Of a stretch of DNA of 64,000 nucleotides, positions 12,049-23,042 are shown in pieces (positions within the stretch are counted from its first letter, which is position 1; the number at the start of each line of letters is the position of its first letter). The notes beneath the pieces were generated by a model. The model made no database searches. It worked only from the letters and a program-made list of their open reading frames with translations, and was not told the DNA's origin. Source of the stretch: Spisula solida (Eukaryota > Mollusca > Bivalvia > Venerida > Mactridae); contig OX365956.1 of assembly GCA_947247005.1 (NCBI GenBank), positions 13,536,089 to 13,600,088 of the forward strand, given 5' to 3'. The position numbers and the translations under genes are program-made.

Positions 12049-15000
12049 ATGGATATTGAGACTATGTGGTCAAGTGATTGGAGCGATGGTTTTGTTGCTA
12101 TGTTGCCTGACGAAACACCGTGTACATCAACAGAGAAACTAAGACAGGAAGATACGGGAACTTCTGAATATACAAAAACTGTGGAGATTGATATCAGTAG
12201 TCCATTAGACACCAACAAGCAAGTTAATACAGATAAGAAAAAGAAATCACCAAAGAAAAGGAAACGTAGGACGAGACAGAAACTGAAGTATATATACACT
12301 TCTTCAAGCGATGATGATATTCCCTTACAGCTTCTTGCAGACAAATTAACTAATGCACATGACTGTGAAAGTGATGATACTTACAAACCAAGCCAACATG
12401 ACCTTACTTCATCGGACAGTGAGTGTAATAGAGGCAAATCCCGCAAGGCAAACACATCTCGAATTCAACTTTTGAAAATAATCCGAGCAAAAAGTGTAAA
12501 AAAGGCTAAACAGGTGTGCATATCCAAACAAAGGTCTAAACTGTGTAGAAAGAAAGGGATTAACCAGGACAACAAAGAATCAGTAAGACAGACAGACTAT
12601 CATAGGACAAGTATAATGAATATAATCGAACAGATTAAAACGCACAGTGAGCAAGAAAATGATCGTCAAAATGATATAATTGCCATTCATACAGCAAGGA
12701 TAGATGTGTTACTTAACAACAGAGGGCTAGCAAGAAAAGAGATAGCTGCTCATGGCAATTGCTTTTTTGAAGCAGTGGTGTATTCAAAACTGGTCAGGTA
12801 TACACACTCTGAACTTAGGGAGCACTTATGTCAGCATTTGGAAGATAATATGGAAGAGTACATGGGTTTTTTTATTGACCAAAATAATCCTGAAAGTGAA
12901 GAAGAATTTGTCATTCAATATCTATCAGAAATTGAATATCTTAAGAAAGATGGGTATTGGTCAAATACAGTTGCCGACTTTTTACCATTGGTACTTTCCA
13001 ACTTTCTTAAACTTCGTATTGAAATATATACAAGCCAGGAAAACCAACCAGTGATCAAGATAGAGCCAACCATGAGCCCTAAGCCTGCCATTAATTCAGC
13101 TCCGATACAAATTGCATATCTTTCAATACCTGGGGTATTGGAACACTTTGATGCATGTGAACCCCTAGTAGGTAGAAGCGGAGATGGTATGGAAAAATCA
13201 GAGCAATGCAGCGTCCAGAACACTTCTAACAATGCAGAGTATGTTGCAACGAAAGTCGTATTGGACACAAATATTCCTACAATCCCCGTAGAACACAATG
13301 AGACAAATGGGCAACAACAACATACACCGAGGAAGAAAGCTGTCTATAACACCCCAATAAGGAAGAAATTGACTCGCAAACGAAAACTTACTCCTGAGAA
13401 CTGGAAGAAGAATATCCGTAAAAATCTTCGCATGAGAGGACAAGAGTATGTTTCTAGTTCCGGAAAAACTGTCCAAGCCAGGTGTGTGAAAGAAACCTTG
13501 TGCACAAAATGTAAATACAACTGTTCTGAAAAAATTAGCAGAACACAACAGCAAAAAATTTGTGAGACATTTTGGAGCTTAAGTACATATGAAAGGAAAA
13601 AAGATTTTATCTGTTCCAGAGTAAAAGAAAAGAAAACACGAACATATTTGGATGACAGTGGTAATGTCGTACCAAAACGGAAGAATGTGTCCAGGAAATA
13701 CAGCTTTGAAATTGAAAATGTAACTGTTAGGGTTTGTAAATCATTTTACATGGCAACTATAGCAGTAGGCAGTTCATTTATTGATAATGCAATGAAAGGG
13801 AAGGAAGATGGGTGTTTCAAAGGAACCGATAAGAGGGGAAAACATGTGCCTTATAATAAAACCAGCAGTGACCAAAAGCAGTTTGTGAAAGAACATATAA
13901 ATTCATTCCCTAAGGTGGCTGGACATTATACTAGAAAAGATACAAATAGGGAGTTTCTTGGACCCGAATTATCCGTGTCGAAAATGTACCAGCTGTACAA
14001 AGAAAGCTGCATTGAAAAAGCTATTGATCCTGTGAAACTCTCAATGTATAGGAAGATATTTAACGAAAATTTCAATTTATCATTCCACATTCCAAAAAAG
14101 GATCAATGTAATACATGCACACAATACTACAATGCAGAAGCTCAAGGTACATTATCAACTGACCAAAAGGAGGCATACACTAAACACCAGCAAAGAAAGG
14201 TACAAGCAAGAGAGGAAAAACAAAAGGACAAGTCAACAGCCAAAGAAAACCAGAAGATTCATGTCGCAACATTTGATTTGCAGTCTGTTTTATACACACC
14301 ATGTTCTTTGGTCAGCTTGATGTACTACATGCGAAAATTGTGTTTTTATAATTTGTCTTTGTACAGTCTAGGCAATGGAAAAGGTAGCTGCTGCGTATGG
14401 TCAGAGATTGATGGTAATAGGGGCTCATCAGAAATATCAACATGCCTCTGGCTATACTTACAGGCCCTACCATCCACAGTAGAACATGTAGTTCTTTATT
14501 CCGATGCATGTTGCGGTCAAAATCGAAATACAATCACAGCTGCTTGTTTATTACATGCAGTCAGTACATTAGACAATATCAAAGTAATTGACCACAAATT
14601 TTTAGAAAGCGGCCATACCCATATGGAAGTTGATTCGATGCACAGCGCGATAGAATTCGCAAAACGAAAGACACAAATATTTGTGCCATCACAGTGGGAC
14701 ACAGTGCTTCAAATGGCGAGACGGAAAGATCCATATACTGTAATTCCATTAAAGTTTCATGATATAGTCAATTTCAAGGAAATCGCAAATAAAAACATCA
14801 AAAAGTCAGAAAAGGGAATAAAAATTAATTGGAATAAAGTTAAATGGTTGCGGTATACAAAGGCAGAATCAGAAGTATGCTACTTTAAGTATGACTTCGA
14901 ATCGGAATTTCAAAAGATAAGATTAGTATGTTCAAAACGCAAGCAAATCCATCCAAAAGGTGAACAAATGCCGAGACGGTATACGCAAAAACTTCCAATA

Positions 15001-15159
15001 TCAAAAGCAAAAAAGAAAGACCTTGTTTCTTTGTGTCAATCGGGAGCAATACCAAATGAATATCATGAATTTTATAAGACACTGCCTTCGTCAAAGGATA
15101 CCCGAGACAGGCTTCCCCAACCAGATGCTACCGAATCTGGTGATAGTGATTTGGATTAA
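12049..15159 (+). CDS. OTU cysteine protease fused to DUF7869-type DDE-like transposase
   Basis: The 1036-residue protein is uninterrupted. The ATG at 12049 was chosen because it follows a splice-acceptor-like TTGCAG and opens a conventional start. Residues 62-78 form a dense Lys/Arg tract, a likely nuclear signal. Residues 222-372 resemble an OTU domain: the Cys nucleophile (238) sits in HGNCFFEAV, and a late catalytic-type His (366) in LEHFD. The usual Asp before the GNC motif is His here. A Cys cluster follows (479, 485, 488, 492), then a second (687, 690). Residues about 610-890 match the family with FDLQ (Asp743), YSDACCGQNRN (Asp819) and GHTHMEVDSMHS (Glu860, Asp862), the pattern of DUF7869 proteins common in invertebrate genomes and thought to be transposase-like. 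The acidic C-terminus is low complexity. Inferred role: a nuclear transposase with a deubiquitinase-like module. It could also be a domesticated gene. No frameshift or stop is seen. Confidence 0.8.
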   Translation: MDIETMWSSDWSDGFVAMLPDETPCTSTEKLRQEDTGTSEYTKTVEIDISSPLDTNKQVNTDKKKKSPKKRKRRTRQKLKYIYTSSSDDDIPLQLLADKLTNAHDCESDDTYKPSQHDLTSSDSECNRGKSRKANTSRIQLLKIIRAKSVKKAKQVCISKQRSKLCRKKGINQDNKESVRQTDYHRTSIMNIIEQIKTHSEQENDRQNDIIAIHTARIDVLLNNRGLARKEIAAHGNCFFEAVVYSKLVRYTHSELREHLCQHLEDNMEEYMGFFIDQNNPESEEEFVIQYLSEIEYLKKDGYWSNTVADFLPLVLSNFLKLRIEIYTSQENQPVIKIEPTMSPKPAINSAPIQIAYLSIPGVLEHFDACEPLVGRSGDGMEKSEQCSVQNTSNNAEYVATKVVLDTNIPTIPVEHNETNGQQQHTPRKKAVYNTPIRKKLTRKRKLTPENWKKNIRKNLRMRGQEYVSSSGKTVQARCVKETLCTKCKYNCSEKISRTQQQKICETFWSLSTYERKKDFICSRVKEKKTRTYLDDSGNVVPKRKNVSRKYSFEIENVTVRVCKSFYMATIAVGSSFIDNAMKGKEDGCFKGTDKRGKHVPYNKTSSDQKQFVKEHINSFPKVAGHYTRKDTNREFLGPELSVSKMYQLYKESCIEKAIDPVKLSMYRKIFNENFNLSFHIPKKDQCNTCTQYYNAEAQGTLSTDQKEAYTKHQQRKVQAREEKQKDKSTAKENQKIHVATFDLQSVLYTPCSLVSLMYYMRKLCFYNLSLYSLGNGKGSCCVWSEIDGNRGSSEISTCLWLYLQALPSTVEHVVLYSDACCGQNRNTITAACLLHAVSTLDNIKVIDHKFLESGHTHMEVDSMHSAIEFAKRKTQIFVPSQWDTVLQMARRKDPYTVIPLKFHDIVNFKEIANKNIKKSEKGIKINWNKVKWLRYTKAESEVCYFKYDFESEFQKIRLVCSKRKQIHPKGEQMPRRYTQKLPISKAKKKDLVSLCQSGAIPNEYHEFYKTLPSSKDTRDRLPQPDATESGDSDLD

Positions 15160-15726
15160 ACGACAGTGACAGGAGTATAATTGTGTGTGGACATACAAAT
15201 ACAATTTCAATGATACACTGATAAGGATGCTTAAATGCGAAACAGTGACACTGGACATGACAATTGTGGTCTGGGGTGATACATGTATGAAGATGAGGTG
15301 TTACTGTATACTATATAAAATCTTATATCAAAGACAATTGCCATTATTAAACAGCCTTGTGCTGTTTTATAAGCTAAATAATGCGACATTTTCTTCATAA
15401 TGTACTCATATTTCGTTGTCAAAAAAGCTCTATCACTTATTGAAGCTGTATAAACCCTAGTACAGTACTCTGAGTTATGTTGACATTTGAGATATACCAC
15501 ACTGTGTACATATAACATTTTTGTAGATGTAAATATTCATTCATGAAAGTATTATTCTCTATGAAGCAGTATACACCATCCCAATGAAAAGGAATAGGTT
15601 TACGCAAAAATTCATTTTTTAACACTTCTCATTGTTTCCAGATATATATATTTCATAGTAACACTGTCTGACATTTTAAATGTGTGTATAGAATGCTTGA
15701 AGTAGTTTATCTCGGTTAGTTATCAT

Positions 15727-15732
15727 AATAAA
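15727..15732 (+). terminator. AATAAA polyadenylation signal
   Basis: This is the first AATAAA after the stop codon that lies in a plausible 3' UTR of about 570 bp, and it is inside the right inverted repeat of the element. Cleavage downstream is inferred. Confidence 0.4.
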
Positions 15733-16065
15733 GTGTGGTATAGAGTTGACAGGCTATCTGTTGTTTTATCATCGGCTGCCTGTCGACATGAGGTATCAGG
15801 TTACAAACACGTCTGCCTCCCTTCACAGCATATCATACAGCGAGTGTTTCAGGGTTAAATAATATTTCGGTATTTAAATGACAAATATTCTTAACATTTG
15901 TCAAATATTTTATACAGTCAATTAGAGTAGTTAATTTTGTACCTTCTTTGATAATTTAAAAGTAAAAACTTGTTATATTTAAAGAATAGTTATATTAAAT
16001 AGCTCCCCTGAAAACATACGGAAATGGCATATAGCAGGTTCTGGCTCTAACCCCTCGATATATGC

Positions 16066-16170
16066 GAGTTTCCTATTATTTTGTGACTACCAGTTTGACA
16101 AAAAGATATGCGATAAAATCTGGAGTTTCCCAGTATTTTGTGATTACCCAATTGACACAAAGTAATTCCG
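16066..16170. repeat. 57-bp tandem duplication next to the transposon right end
   Basis: GAGTTTCC(T/C)A followed by TATTTTGTGA(C/T)TACC occurs at 16066 and again at 16123 with the same spacing. Both copies lie just outside the right inverted repeat of the OTU transposon. Confidence 0.6.
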
Positions 16171-18376
16171 TCTGTCATACGTTCGTTACATGTTACTATA
16201 CAATTTGATGGCAAAAATGTCAAAAGTGGTGTCCACGTGGCCCTACACACGTTGAACGTTTGTTTTTACAACCCATATATTGTTACATTATAACGAAGTT
16301 GTTGAAACTTTCATCAAAACACCTCTTCTTAATCAAAGTGTTGCGAAAGATGACAATGTCTCGATTGCGTTGTTTGAAACAATTAATTAGTGATGTTCTT
16401 TGTTGCAATTTCAAACGCCGAGAGACTTGTTTCAGCAATCAATTAACACCCAAGATAAGCTACGGCATTTGAAATAATTAGAGAAACTCATATAGTTAAT
16501 ACTTCCTCGGTTCTTCAATAGTGTTGCGTTCTTATTGAATGAAGTTTTTGTTTATGTGAAAAGTAGCATTCGATAAATTCTACGCGTACATAAACATGCA
16601 TTTTCGTTTGTGTATTATATAAAAATTCAGCTCAATAACAACAAATATTAGACGATAAACATACTGATCAGCAGAAGCTTGCATTCTACTGTCGTGTGTA
16701 GCACTATACGTATTTAGACAGCAATTCACTACTAATTATATAAACAGGCACATAAACCAACAACAGTTCAATCAAGAATTATACATTTAAAACGTACTGT
16801 CTAATTTCAATTAGTGTAATACAATCATATTTCTCTGTTCCGTATTACGTTTGCTGGTCTGTCACTTTCAAATGTCAGATTCATTAAATACCATCAATGT
16901 TATATGTTATTTCTCCTATGACATAATTTTCCATCATTGTTTCATTTTTTTTAACTTGTTACAACATTTTCAATACAATTAGTGAATATATTTCCCGCGG
17001 TTTATACTACATTTTGTATCTGGAAAATGTTGCCAGACGCTAGCTGGTGTCAACTCAGCCAAGCAGTTTTCTTATATTACAAATTGCACATAAATCATTA
17101 AACATGACTAAATAAATGTGATCAAGTACCAAAGACGACAGTTGAAAAGACGATATTAGAAGGGAAGTGACAATATTGATGTCTGACTAATGTTATTTCG
17201 CACATGTAACAAAGGTCAAAGCGAGGCCCTGTACAACAATTAATATGATATGCTAATATTGTAAACGTAAATAATATATAAAGATTTTGTAGTGCGACAG
17301 CATTCACATCGATTGTATGGGGTACCAGGTTGATCCATTACGAGGGTCATTAGATCGCGAAATGCAAATCCCATTGAAATTGATCAGCTAGTTAAAAAGT
17401 TATACCATAAAATGTATACCACAGTTTCCAGTCAATTACTGAGGTGCATTCAATGAACCTTTCTTAGATAGTATATTTTTTACACTTTATTAATTACCTG
17501 TGTTTTAGAGCATGGAAGAGTAAACTCTGTATGGCCTATTCAAGGCATACATCTGAACTCCATATCGCTACGTTCGAGAGTCATTGGGTAAGAAATAACG
17601 TGACCTCGTGATATGACTTGTGAATCACGTGACAGAATTTGAAACACGAGAGACACCTCTCTCGAAATGAAAGAAATAAGCACTTAACTAAATGTAAAAG
17701 TTGATTTGTAGAATAATATACGGATTTATTTACAATTTCATTAATAATTCTCTGTCAAGTCAAATAAACTGCGGGTAATGTAAGTACAAGGATCCCTAGA
17801 TTATTGAGTTTTACAAATGAATATTTACTTGGTTCTTTGATATTTTGTTAAAGCAATTAAGTAGCCAATGTCAGGTATTTGACATTGGAGACAATAATTT
17901 AACAGTCAGCAAATGTACTACTCGATTTAAAAGAATGTTGAAAACTGGGGAATAGTATTAGAATGATATTTCACCAAATTAGATTATACGACAAATGTAA
18001 AAATTGCAACATCCCTAGAATCCGTTTTAATCTAATAAATGATGTTATTCTGATAAAATAAACGAGACAAATTGTTCACAAATGGTATCTTGTAACATAC
18101 TTATGTCTGCAAAACAACAAAATACTTCGATTACAAGTAACATAATTATCAGGAATACATTCTAATTACTAGCACGGTGTGCATTTCTCAAACAAAACCG
18201 CCAATATGGATTGACGCTTTCTCTCAAACCTCATAATTCTTATACAGCCACAAAGAACGTGTTATTCACGAGAGAAAAATAATAAAGAACATCATACAGC
18301 CTTTGAGCTAAACTATAAACTGGACCATACACGGTCAGGAATTTGTGTGAATTATATCATTCCATTTGTTCCAAGC
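16171..18376. other. unassigned DNA
   Basis: AT-rich, nothing recognised. It ends at the tail of the LINE. Confidence 0.35.
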
Positions 18377-20575
18377 AAGTTTACAAGTTTACAAGTTTAT
18401 TATTACGTAAATAAAGGCCACCGGCCCAAAATACAAATACATACATGTTCACATAATAATTTCAAAAATAATAAGTTGTGTCCATTGCAATTTTTTAGGA
18501 ATAAGTCAATGATACTAAACAACAGTAACAATAGTGTATACATATAATGATATCATGAAATCGGAAATTGGTCAAAATTTGCTCACAAAAGTAAAATAAA
18601 GTATGATTCTAACAAAGTGAAGGTGATTAATGTGCTCATATAAAATGTTCTATCGTAAATTGTCAATGCACTGCATTAAGTTTGATACATATAGTGATAC
18701 TCGTTTTAAAATAATATGACACTCATTTCTCATTAAATTTTCAAAATCAGAAGTATCACATCTTCCAGTATACCAACTAAACAAGTATCGTTCTCTTATT
18801 TCAGAATATTTTGGACATATAAAGAATGCGTGATATTCATTTTCTAATATTAAATGATTGAAGTGAATGAAACAATATAGACATATTCTATCGGATCTTT
18901 CTATTCCATAATGTCTTCCTAGTTCAATGTTAAGTTTATGGTTTGAGCATCTGAAACGTGCGAGGGATTTCCTAAACGAGAAAGGTATATCGATGCATAG
19001 ATATTTTTCAATATTCAATAAGGATTTAAACGTTACATATGTATCACATCTAGAAGATGCTGATATTTCACCTGACCAGTTTTGCTTCATACAGTCATTT
19101 ATACGTTGTTTAAACGAAGAGATAAACATGTTTAAATCACCAATATCTTGATTTATCCAAACATAACCAAAGCCGTATTTATATAGTAGTTCTTTTATAT
19201 TTGTAGCCCAATTTGTTCGACCTAAAGCATCATGCGACATTAACATTTTATAACAATTTTTTGGATAACGCGAATTTGACATATGTAACAATTTACACCA
19301 ATATTTGATACTTTTGGTGTAATAAATTGTGCATAGCGGAGACGTCCACATTCTCCCAATACCATACAATTATTGACAGATGAATTTACACCTATAAAAT
19401 ATCTACAGAATTCAATTTGGACCTTTTCTATATCAGAAGAATAACTATGACCCCACAATTCTGCACCGTAAGTAAGGATAGGAACAACCATTGAATCAAA
19501 TAATTTAAACATGTCTCGATGAGAAAATTGACCAAACGGGAGTTGATACCGTTTTATAGCATTTATGGCTTTTCTAGCCTGAGCTGCTAATTTTACTTTA
19601 GCTTGGGTCCACGATAGTTTGGGTGTAAATAGAAGGCCCATATACTTATAGACGGAGGTGACATTTATTTTTGTACCGTTAAATGTCCATTTTTCGCTAT
19701 TCCTGAGCGGACCACCATTTCTGAAAACGGTTATTTCAGTTTTCCGTAAGTTTACGGTCATTTGTGATTGTGTACAAAAATCTGAGATAGCATTTAATTG
19801 TAACTGGAGGTTGTTTACGGTATCCGCCCCACAGGCAACGTCATCTGCGAACAGCAAACTTAGGATATCAGGTATATCATTTGTTATAAAAACACCGTTA
19901 CAGGTTTGTCGTAAGTGCGAGACTAAATCGTTTATATAAAGGCTAAATATTATCGGCGAGCTTAAATCGCCTTGCCTTGTACCTATGTTACATTTAAACG
20001 GACCGTAGAATTTTTCACGAGGTGGTAACTTTTCCCGCCCGTTTTCATCTAAAGGTTGGTCTGTCGCTTTAACGTAATTTTCTAATTTTGTGTACATAGA
20101 CATCAAAATCTTGATCAAATTCCCGTTTGCACCTTTATTTACCATGTTTAAAAATATTTTGTAATGAACTAACGAGTCAAACGCTTTCTGGAAATCTACA
20201 TATAATACATAAAATCTACCTTGTGGTCTAGAAATATATTTTTGTATCATACATTGTAGAGAAAACATGTTGTCCACACAAGAATAACCAGATCTAAATC
20301 CGGCTTGAGCTTCATCAATGACATCGGATTCCTTTGACCATTTATTTAATCTTTCTGTTACTGTATTTGAGAAAATTTTGTATATAACATCGATCAGTGA
20401 TATTCCGCGGTACTTTGAAGGGTCGTTTCTGTCACCTGATTTATACAAAGGAGCTATAACGCTCTGACTCCATGCGTCTGGAAATTCGCCCGACGTTAAT
20501 ATTTTGTTAAATAACGTATTTAAAATAGGAGTGATGATATTCATGCATGCAGTAGTTGGAATTTGTTTGCAGTTT
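18377..20575 (-). mobile_element. 5'-truncated non-LTR retrotransposon (LINE)
   Basis: Minus-strand LINE whose 3' end is at the low coordinates. It terminates in about three copies of the octamer GTAAACTT (18377-18399), the short-repeat tail typical of CR1/L2-like elements, preceded by a GC-richer GGGCCGGTGGCC segment. The 5' part is missing: there is no endonuclease and no N-terminal reverse transcriptase, and the frame closes at a stop near 20576. No target duplication could be fixed. Confidence 0.85.
18650..20544 (-). pseudogene. LINE ORF2 fragment: reverse transcriptase and C-terminal zinc-finger-like domain, frameshifted
   Basis: The first frame (20544 to 19240) gives a reverse transcriptase core: YVDFQKAFD with the first Asp (about residue 117), GTRQGDLSSP (188-197) and the FADD catalytic pair (232-235). 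At about 19338 one C appears to be missing, and the reading continues in the next frame (19369 to 18650). That part ends in the Cys/His-rich region seen in this LINE class: CSNHK, then CLYC, then EYHAFFIC. Both frames are otherwise open, so the copy is decayed but not old. It would have reverse-transcribed LINE RNA at a nicked target when intact. The protein lacks its N-terminal half. Confidence in the family is high; the clade name is uncertain. Confidence 0.9.
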
Positions 20576-22790
20576 TAAATCAAGCAGAGCTTCTGCACTT
20601 ATCATTTTAGATCGTTCTTCGTTCGTCGTACGTGTGAGCATGGGTCAGTCGGTCGGTCCGTCAACGATTCATTCAAATGCTTTCTCGTCCTCAACTACTA
20701 GTCCTATGTCAACTAAACTTTACAGGCATATTCCGTGGGTCAGGGGTGATAAATACGTGACTATAATCTAAAACAAGATGGCAGCGTAGATGCGAATATT
20801 ATCGTTTTGGGACTATTATTGCAATGTGAGTACATCAAAAAGGTAATTTCAAACATGGTTAATTCCTCTAGTCCACAACAATCAAGATATGTTTTTAAAA
20901 GTTAATAAACACCATGTTGTTGGGTGAAAATCGTATTATATATTTTGTGTTTTCTTTCAATTTGTCGATATAATTAAAATTCCAATTAATATTGTTAATC
21001 AAACATGATGTTTTTGCCCAGATAAAACAAATATTGTCTCATATGTGTTTCTCTAGTGTAATGATAATGTAGAAAATGGTATTGATAATGTTCGTAGATG
21101 TGAATCCCTGGATGAAATAGTATTGATAGAGTAAAAATGTGACTTTAAATTTTTTTTAGAATGAGATGTTAACTAACAGAATTAGCAATATTGCGTTCAT
21201 CCATATTTCGTCCATGGACGCGTCATATCAAAGGTAAAATTCAACGGAAACCATTATTTACCTTTGCCTGACAATAGCAATGAATGATATTGGGCGTGTG
21301 TGCGTGCATTATACCTTTATCAAGATGTTTCTCCTCAGTATTCGCTTCCTGTGAGGATCTGACGACGACGCCGTGATTGAAGGGCATCTCTTAGCGAACT
21401 TCCCGTTCGCCAATCAGCGCCTCGTCTTCTTTACTTCGAAAGTAGGAGCGTAAAAGGCGTCCTGTTTATCAGTTCTATGGTATTATGACCAAGACCTTAC
21501 ACGAAAAACAATACGGTAGTATTGTAAAACTTGAAATGATGATCAAGCCAGACGTTGTTTTGTTCGAACCCGCGCTATCACTGTTAGTAAACAATTACAA
21601 AACTGGAATTCCCAATATTGACAAATACACTGTTTAATACGCTGGCGTTAGATCTTACCGTCAGGCATATCAAAGTTGCACTAGATATTGACTACCCGAG
21701 GAATGTAGTTCTCCGAGGTTTGTTGATATGAAATGTATCACCTAAGATGTTGGTTCATTTTCTTTTATTAAACTGAACGTAATACGTTTCGTGTACTTCA
21801 AAAAATAACACTAGACTGTTTTAATAACTTATTACAATACTTCAGTAAGCTTTAATCTAGATCGCGTCATATATAGTAACAAATTACATGAAATTATATA
21901 TTACTATTTTGTATACACTACATAAGATGACGCTCTTATAACGTCTGATAGCATGACATAGCTGCAATGTGTTCATTTCATGCTTATATTCACACGCCGG
22001 GCAGTCAAAGTTCAATGTTCCCAGGCACATTAATCGCGAAACGTCAATTACGTCACATCACCTCTTCATTAGAAAAGACTCTCAACATTATAATAAAATA
22101 ACGATTGTAATTACACGTGGAATGCATTGAAAAGGTTTTATATTTAGTTGTCAATTATATGCTATATACGAGCGGTAACGTTTGATCGGTGTAGCCATAG
22201 TGACGTTACCAATAAAGATGTTTTTCGACCAAATAGAACTATATACCAATCTATTATCTGTGCCATATTACCCACGAAACAAGGATTGCGTTTTTTTTTA
22301 ATTGGAGCTTTTGTATTATCACTCATTGTATAAATTACAATAAATATTATAAAGAATTATAACATACCGGTGCATTTTAAAATTATATGTGCTTGACTTG
22401 TGTAATAAAGACACATACCGGAGCCTATGTCTGCATTTGGACGGTAGTGCTTAATCATTACATGTATCTAATAAGAGATCTATACCATCTAATTTCTATC
22501 ACCAACCAGGGACAATAACAATAAATGTAATCCAATATCCTAGAATTTTGGCGAGGCAATAACAGGGAGGAACTATAAAGACGTTTTAATAATGGTCATA
22601 TCCTATATAAACCTTTCACAATGCCTCGTTCTCAACATCTCCGTTAAATAAATGAGGCAACTAAATCTGAACAGAAGCCTTTTATAGCCCTTTGAATTCC
22701 ATATCATTTCATGAAGAAACTAGCGTTATTTTGGCCGATCATTTTATGTTATTGAAAAGCAATATGGGTTGCAGTGTCTAATTTATTTGG
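20576..22790. other. unassigned DNA beside the LINE truncation point
   Basis: Just upstream of the LINE, on the minus strand (20643 down to about 20548), an ATG-led open frame of about 32 codons reads into the LINE in another frame. It could be a host exon into which the LINE fell, but support is thin. The rest is AT-rich with a GC-richer patch at 21340-21470 and no recognised gene. Confidence 0.25.
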
Positions 22791-22811
22791 AATACACTGT
22801 TCGTGCAAGAT

Positions 22812-23042
22812 ATTGCTGAATCTGTTGCATTTTCCATTCCCGATTATACTAAATTCTTTAAAATGATACAACAGACCAATGACTGTGAAAATGACATTGA
22901 CGTAACTATAAAAGAGTATCACAAGTTTGAAAAAAATTGGGAAGAGTGTGAAAAAGCGAATGATATATGTGCTATGATTCGTAGGATTTTCCATTTTTTA
23001 AATAAAAAAGAATTGAGCTCTCCGTATAAATCACTGTTGTAA
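22812..23042 (+). other. candidate terminal coding exon
   Basis: An open frame of about 76 codons follows GTGCAAG|ATATTG, a weak splice-acceptor-like AG, and ends in TAA at 23040-23042. Its composition (mixed charged residues, ECEKAND, a KNWEECEK stretch) looks more protein-like than neighbouring frames. No domain was recognised and no upstream exon was found, so it may be chance. Confidence 0.2.

Larger units (their letters stand above)
11042..16057 (+). mobile_element. OTU/DUF7869 transposon-like unit, about 5.0 kb
   Basis: The ends are inverted copies of each other. The left reads CGAGGGGTTAGAACCAAATC inward; the right, read inward on the opposite strand, is CGAGGGGTTAGAGCCAGAAC. Matching continues imperfectly to about 30 bp, with seven mismatches by eye. 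Both ends abut ATAT (11038-11041 and 16058-16061), a possible 4-bp target duplication, though TA or palindromic ends are alternatives. Between them lie one long intact ORF, a promoter-like TATA, a possible intron and a polyadenylation signal. The SINE inside it (about 11840-11932) must be later than the element. That this is one autonomous element is an inference from inverted ends plus a transposase-like ORF; no second copy in the window tests it. Confidence 0.65.

Noticed and set aside
12039..12344. minus-strand ORF over the OTU gene
   Set aside because: Antisense shadow of the long plus-strand ORF.
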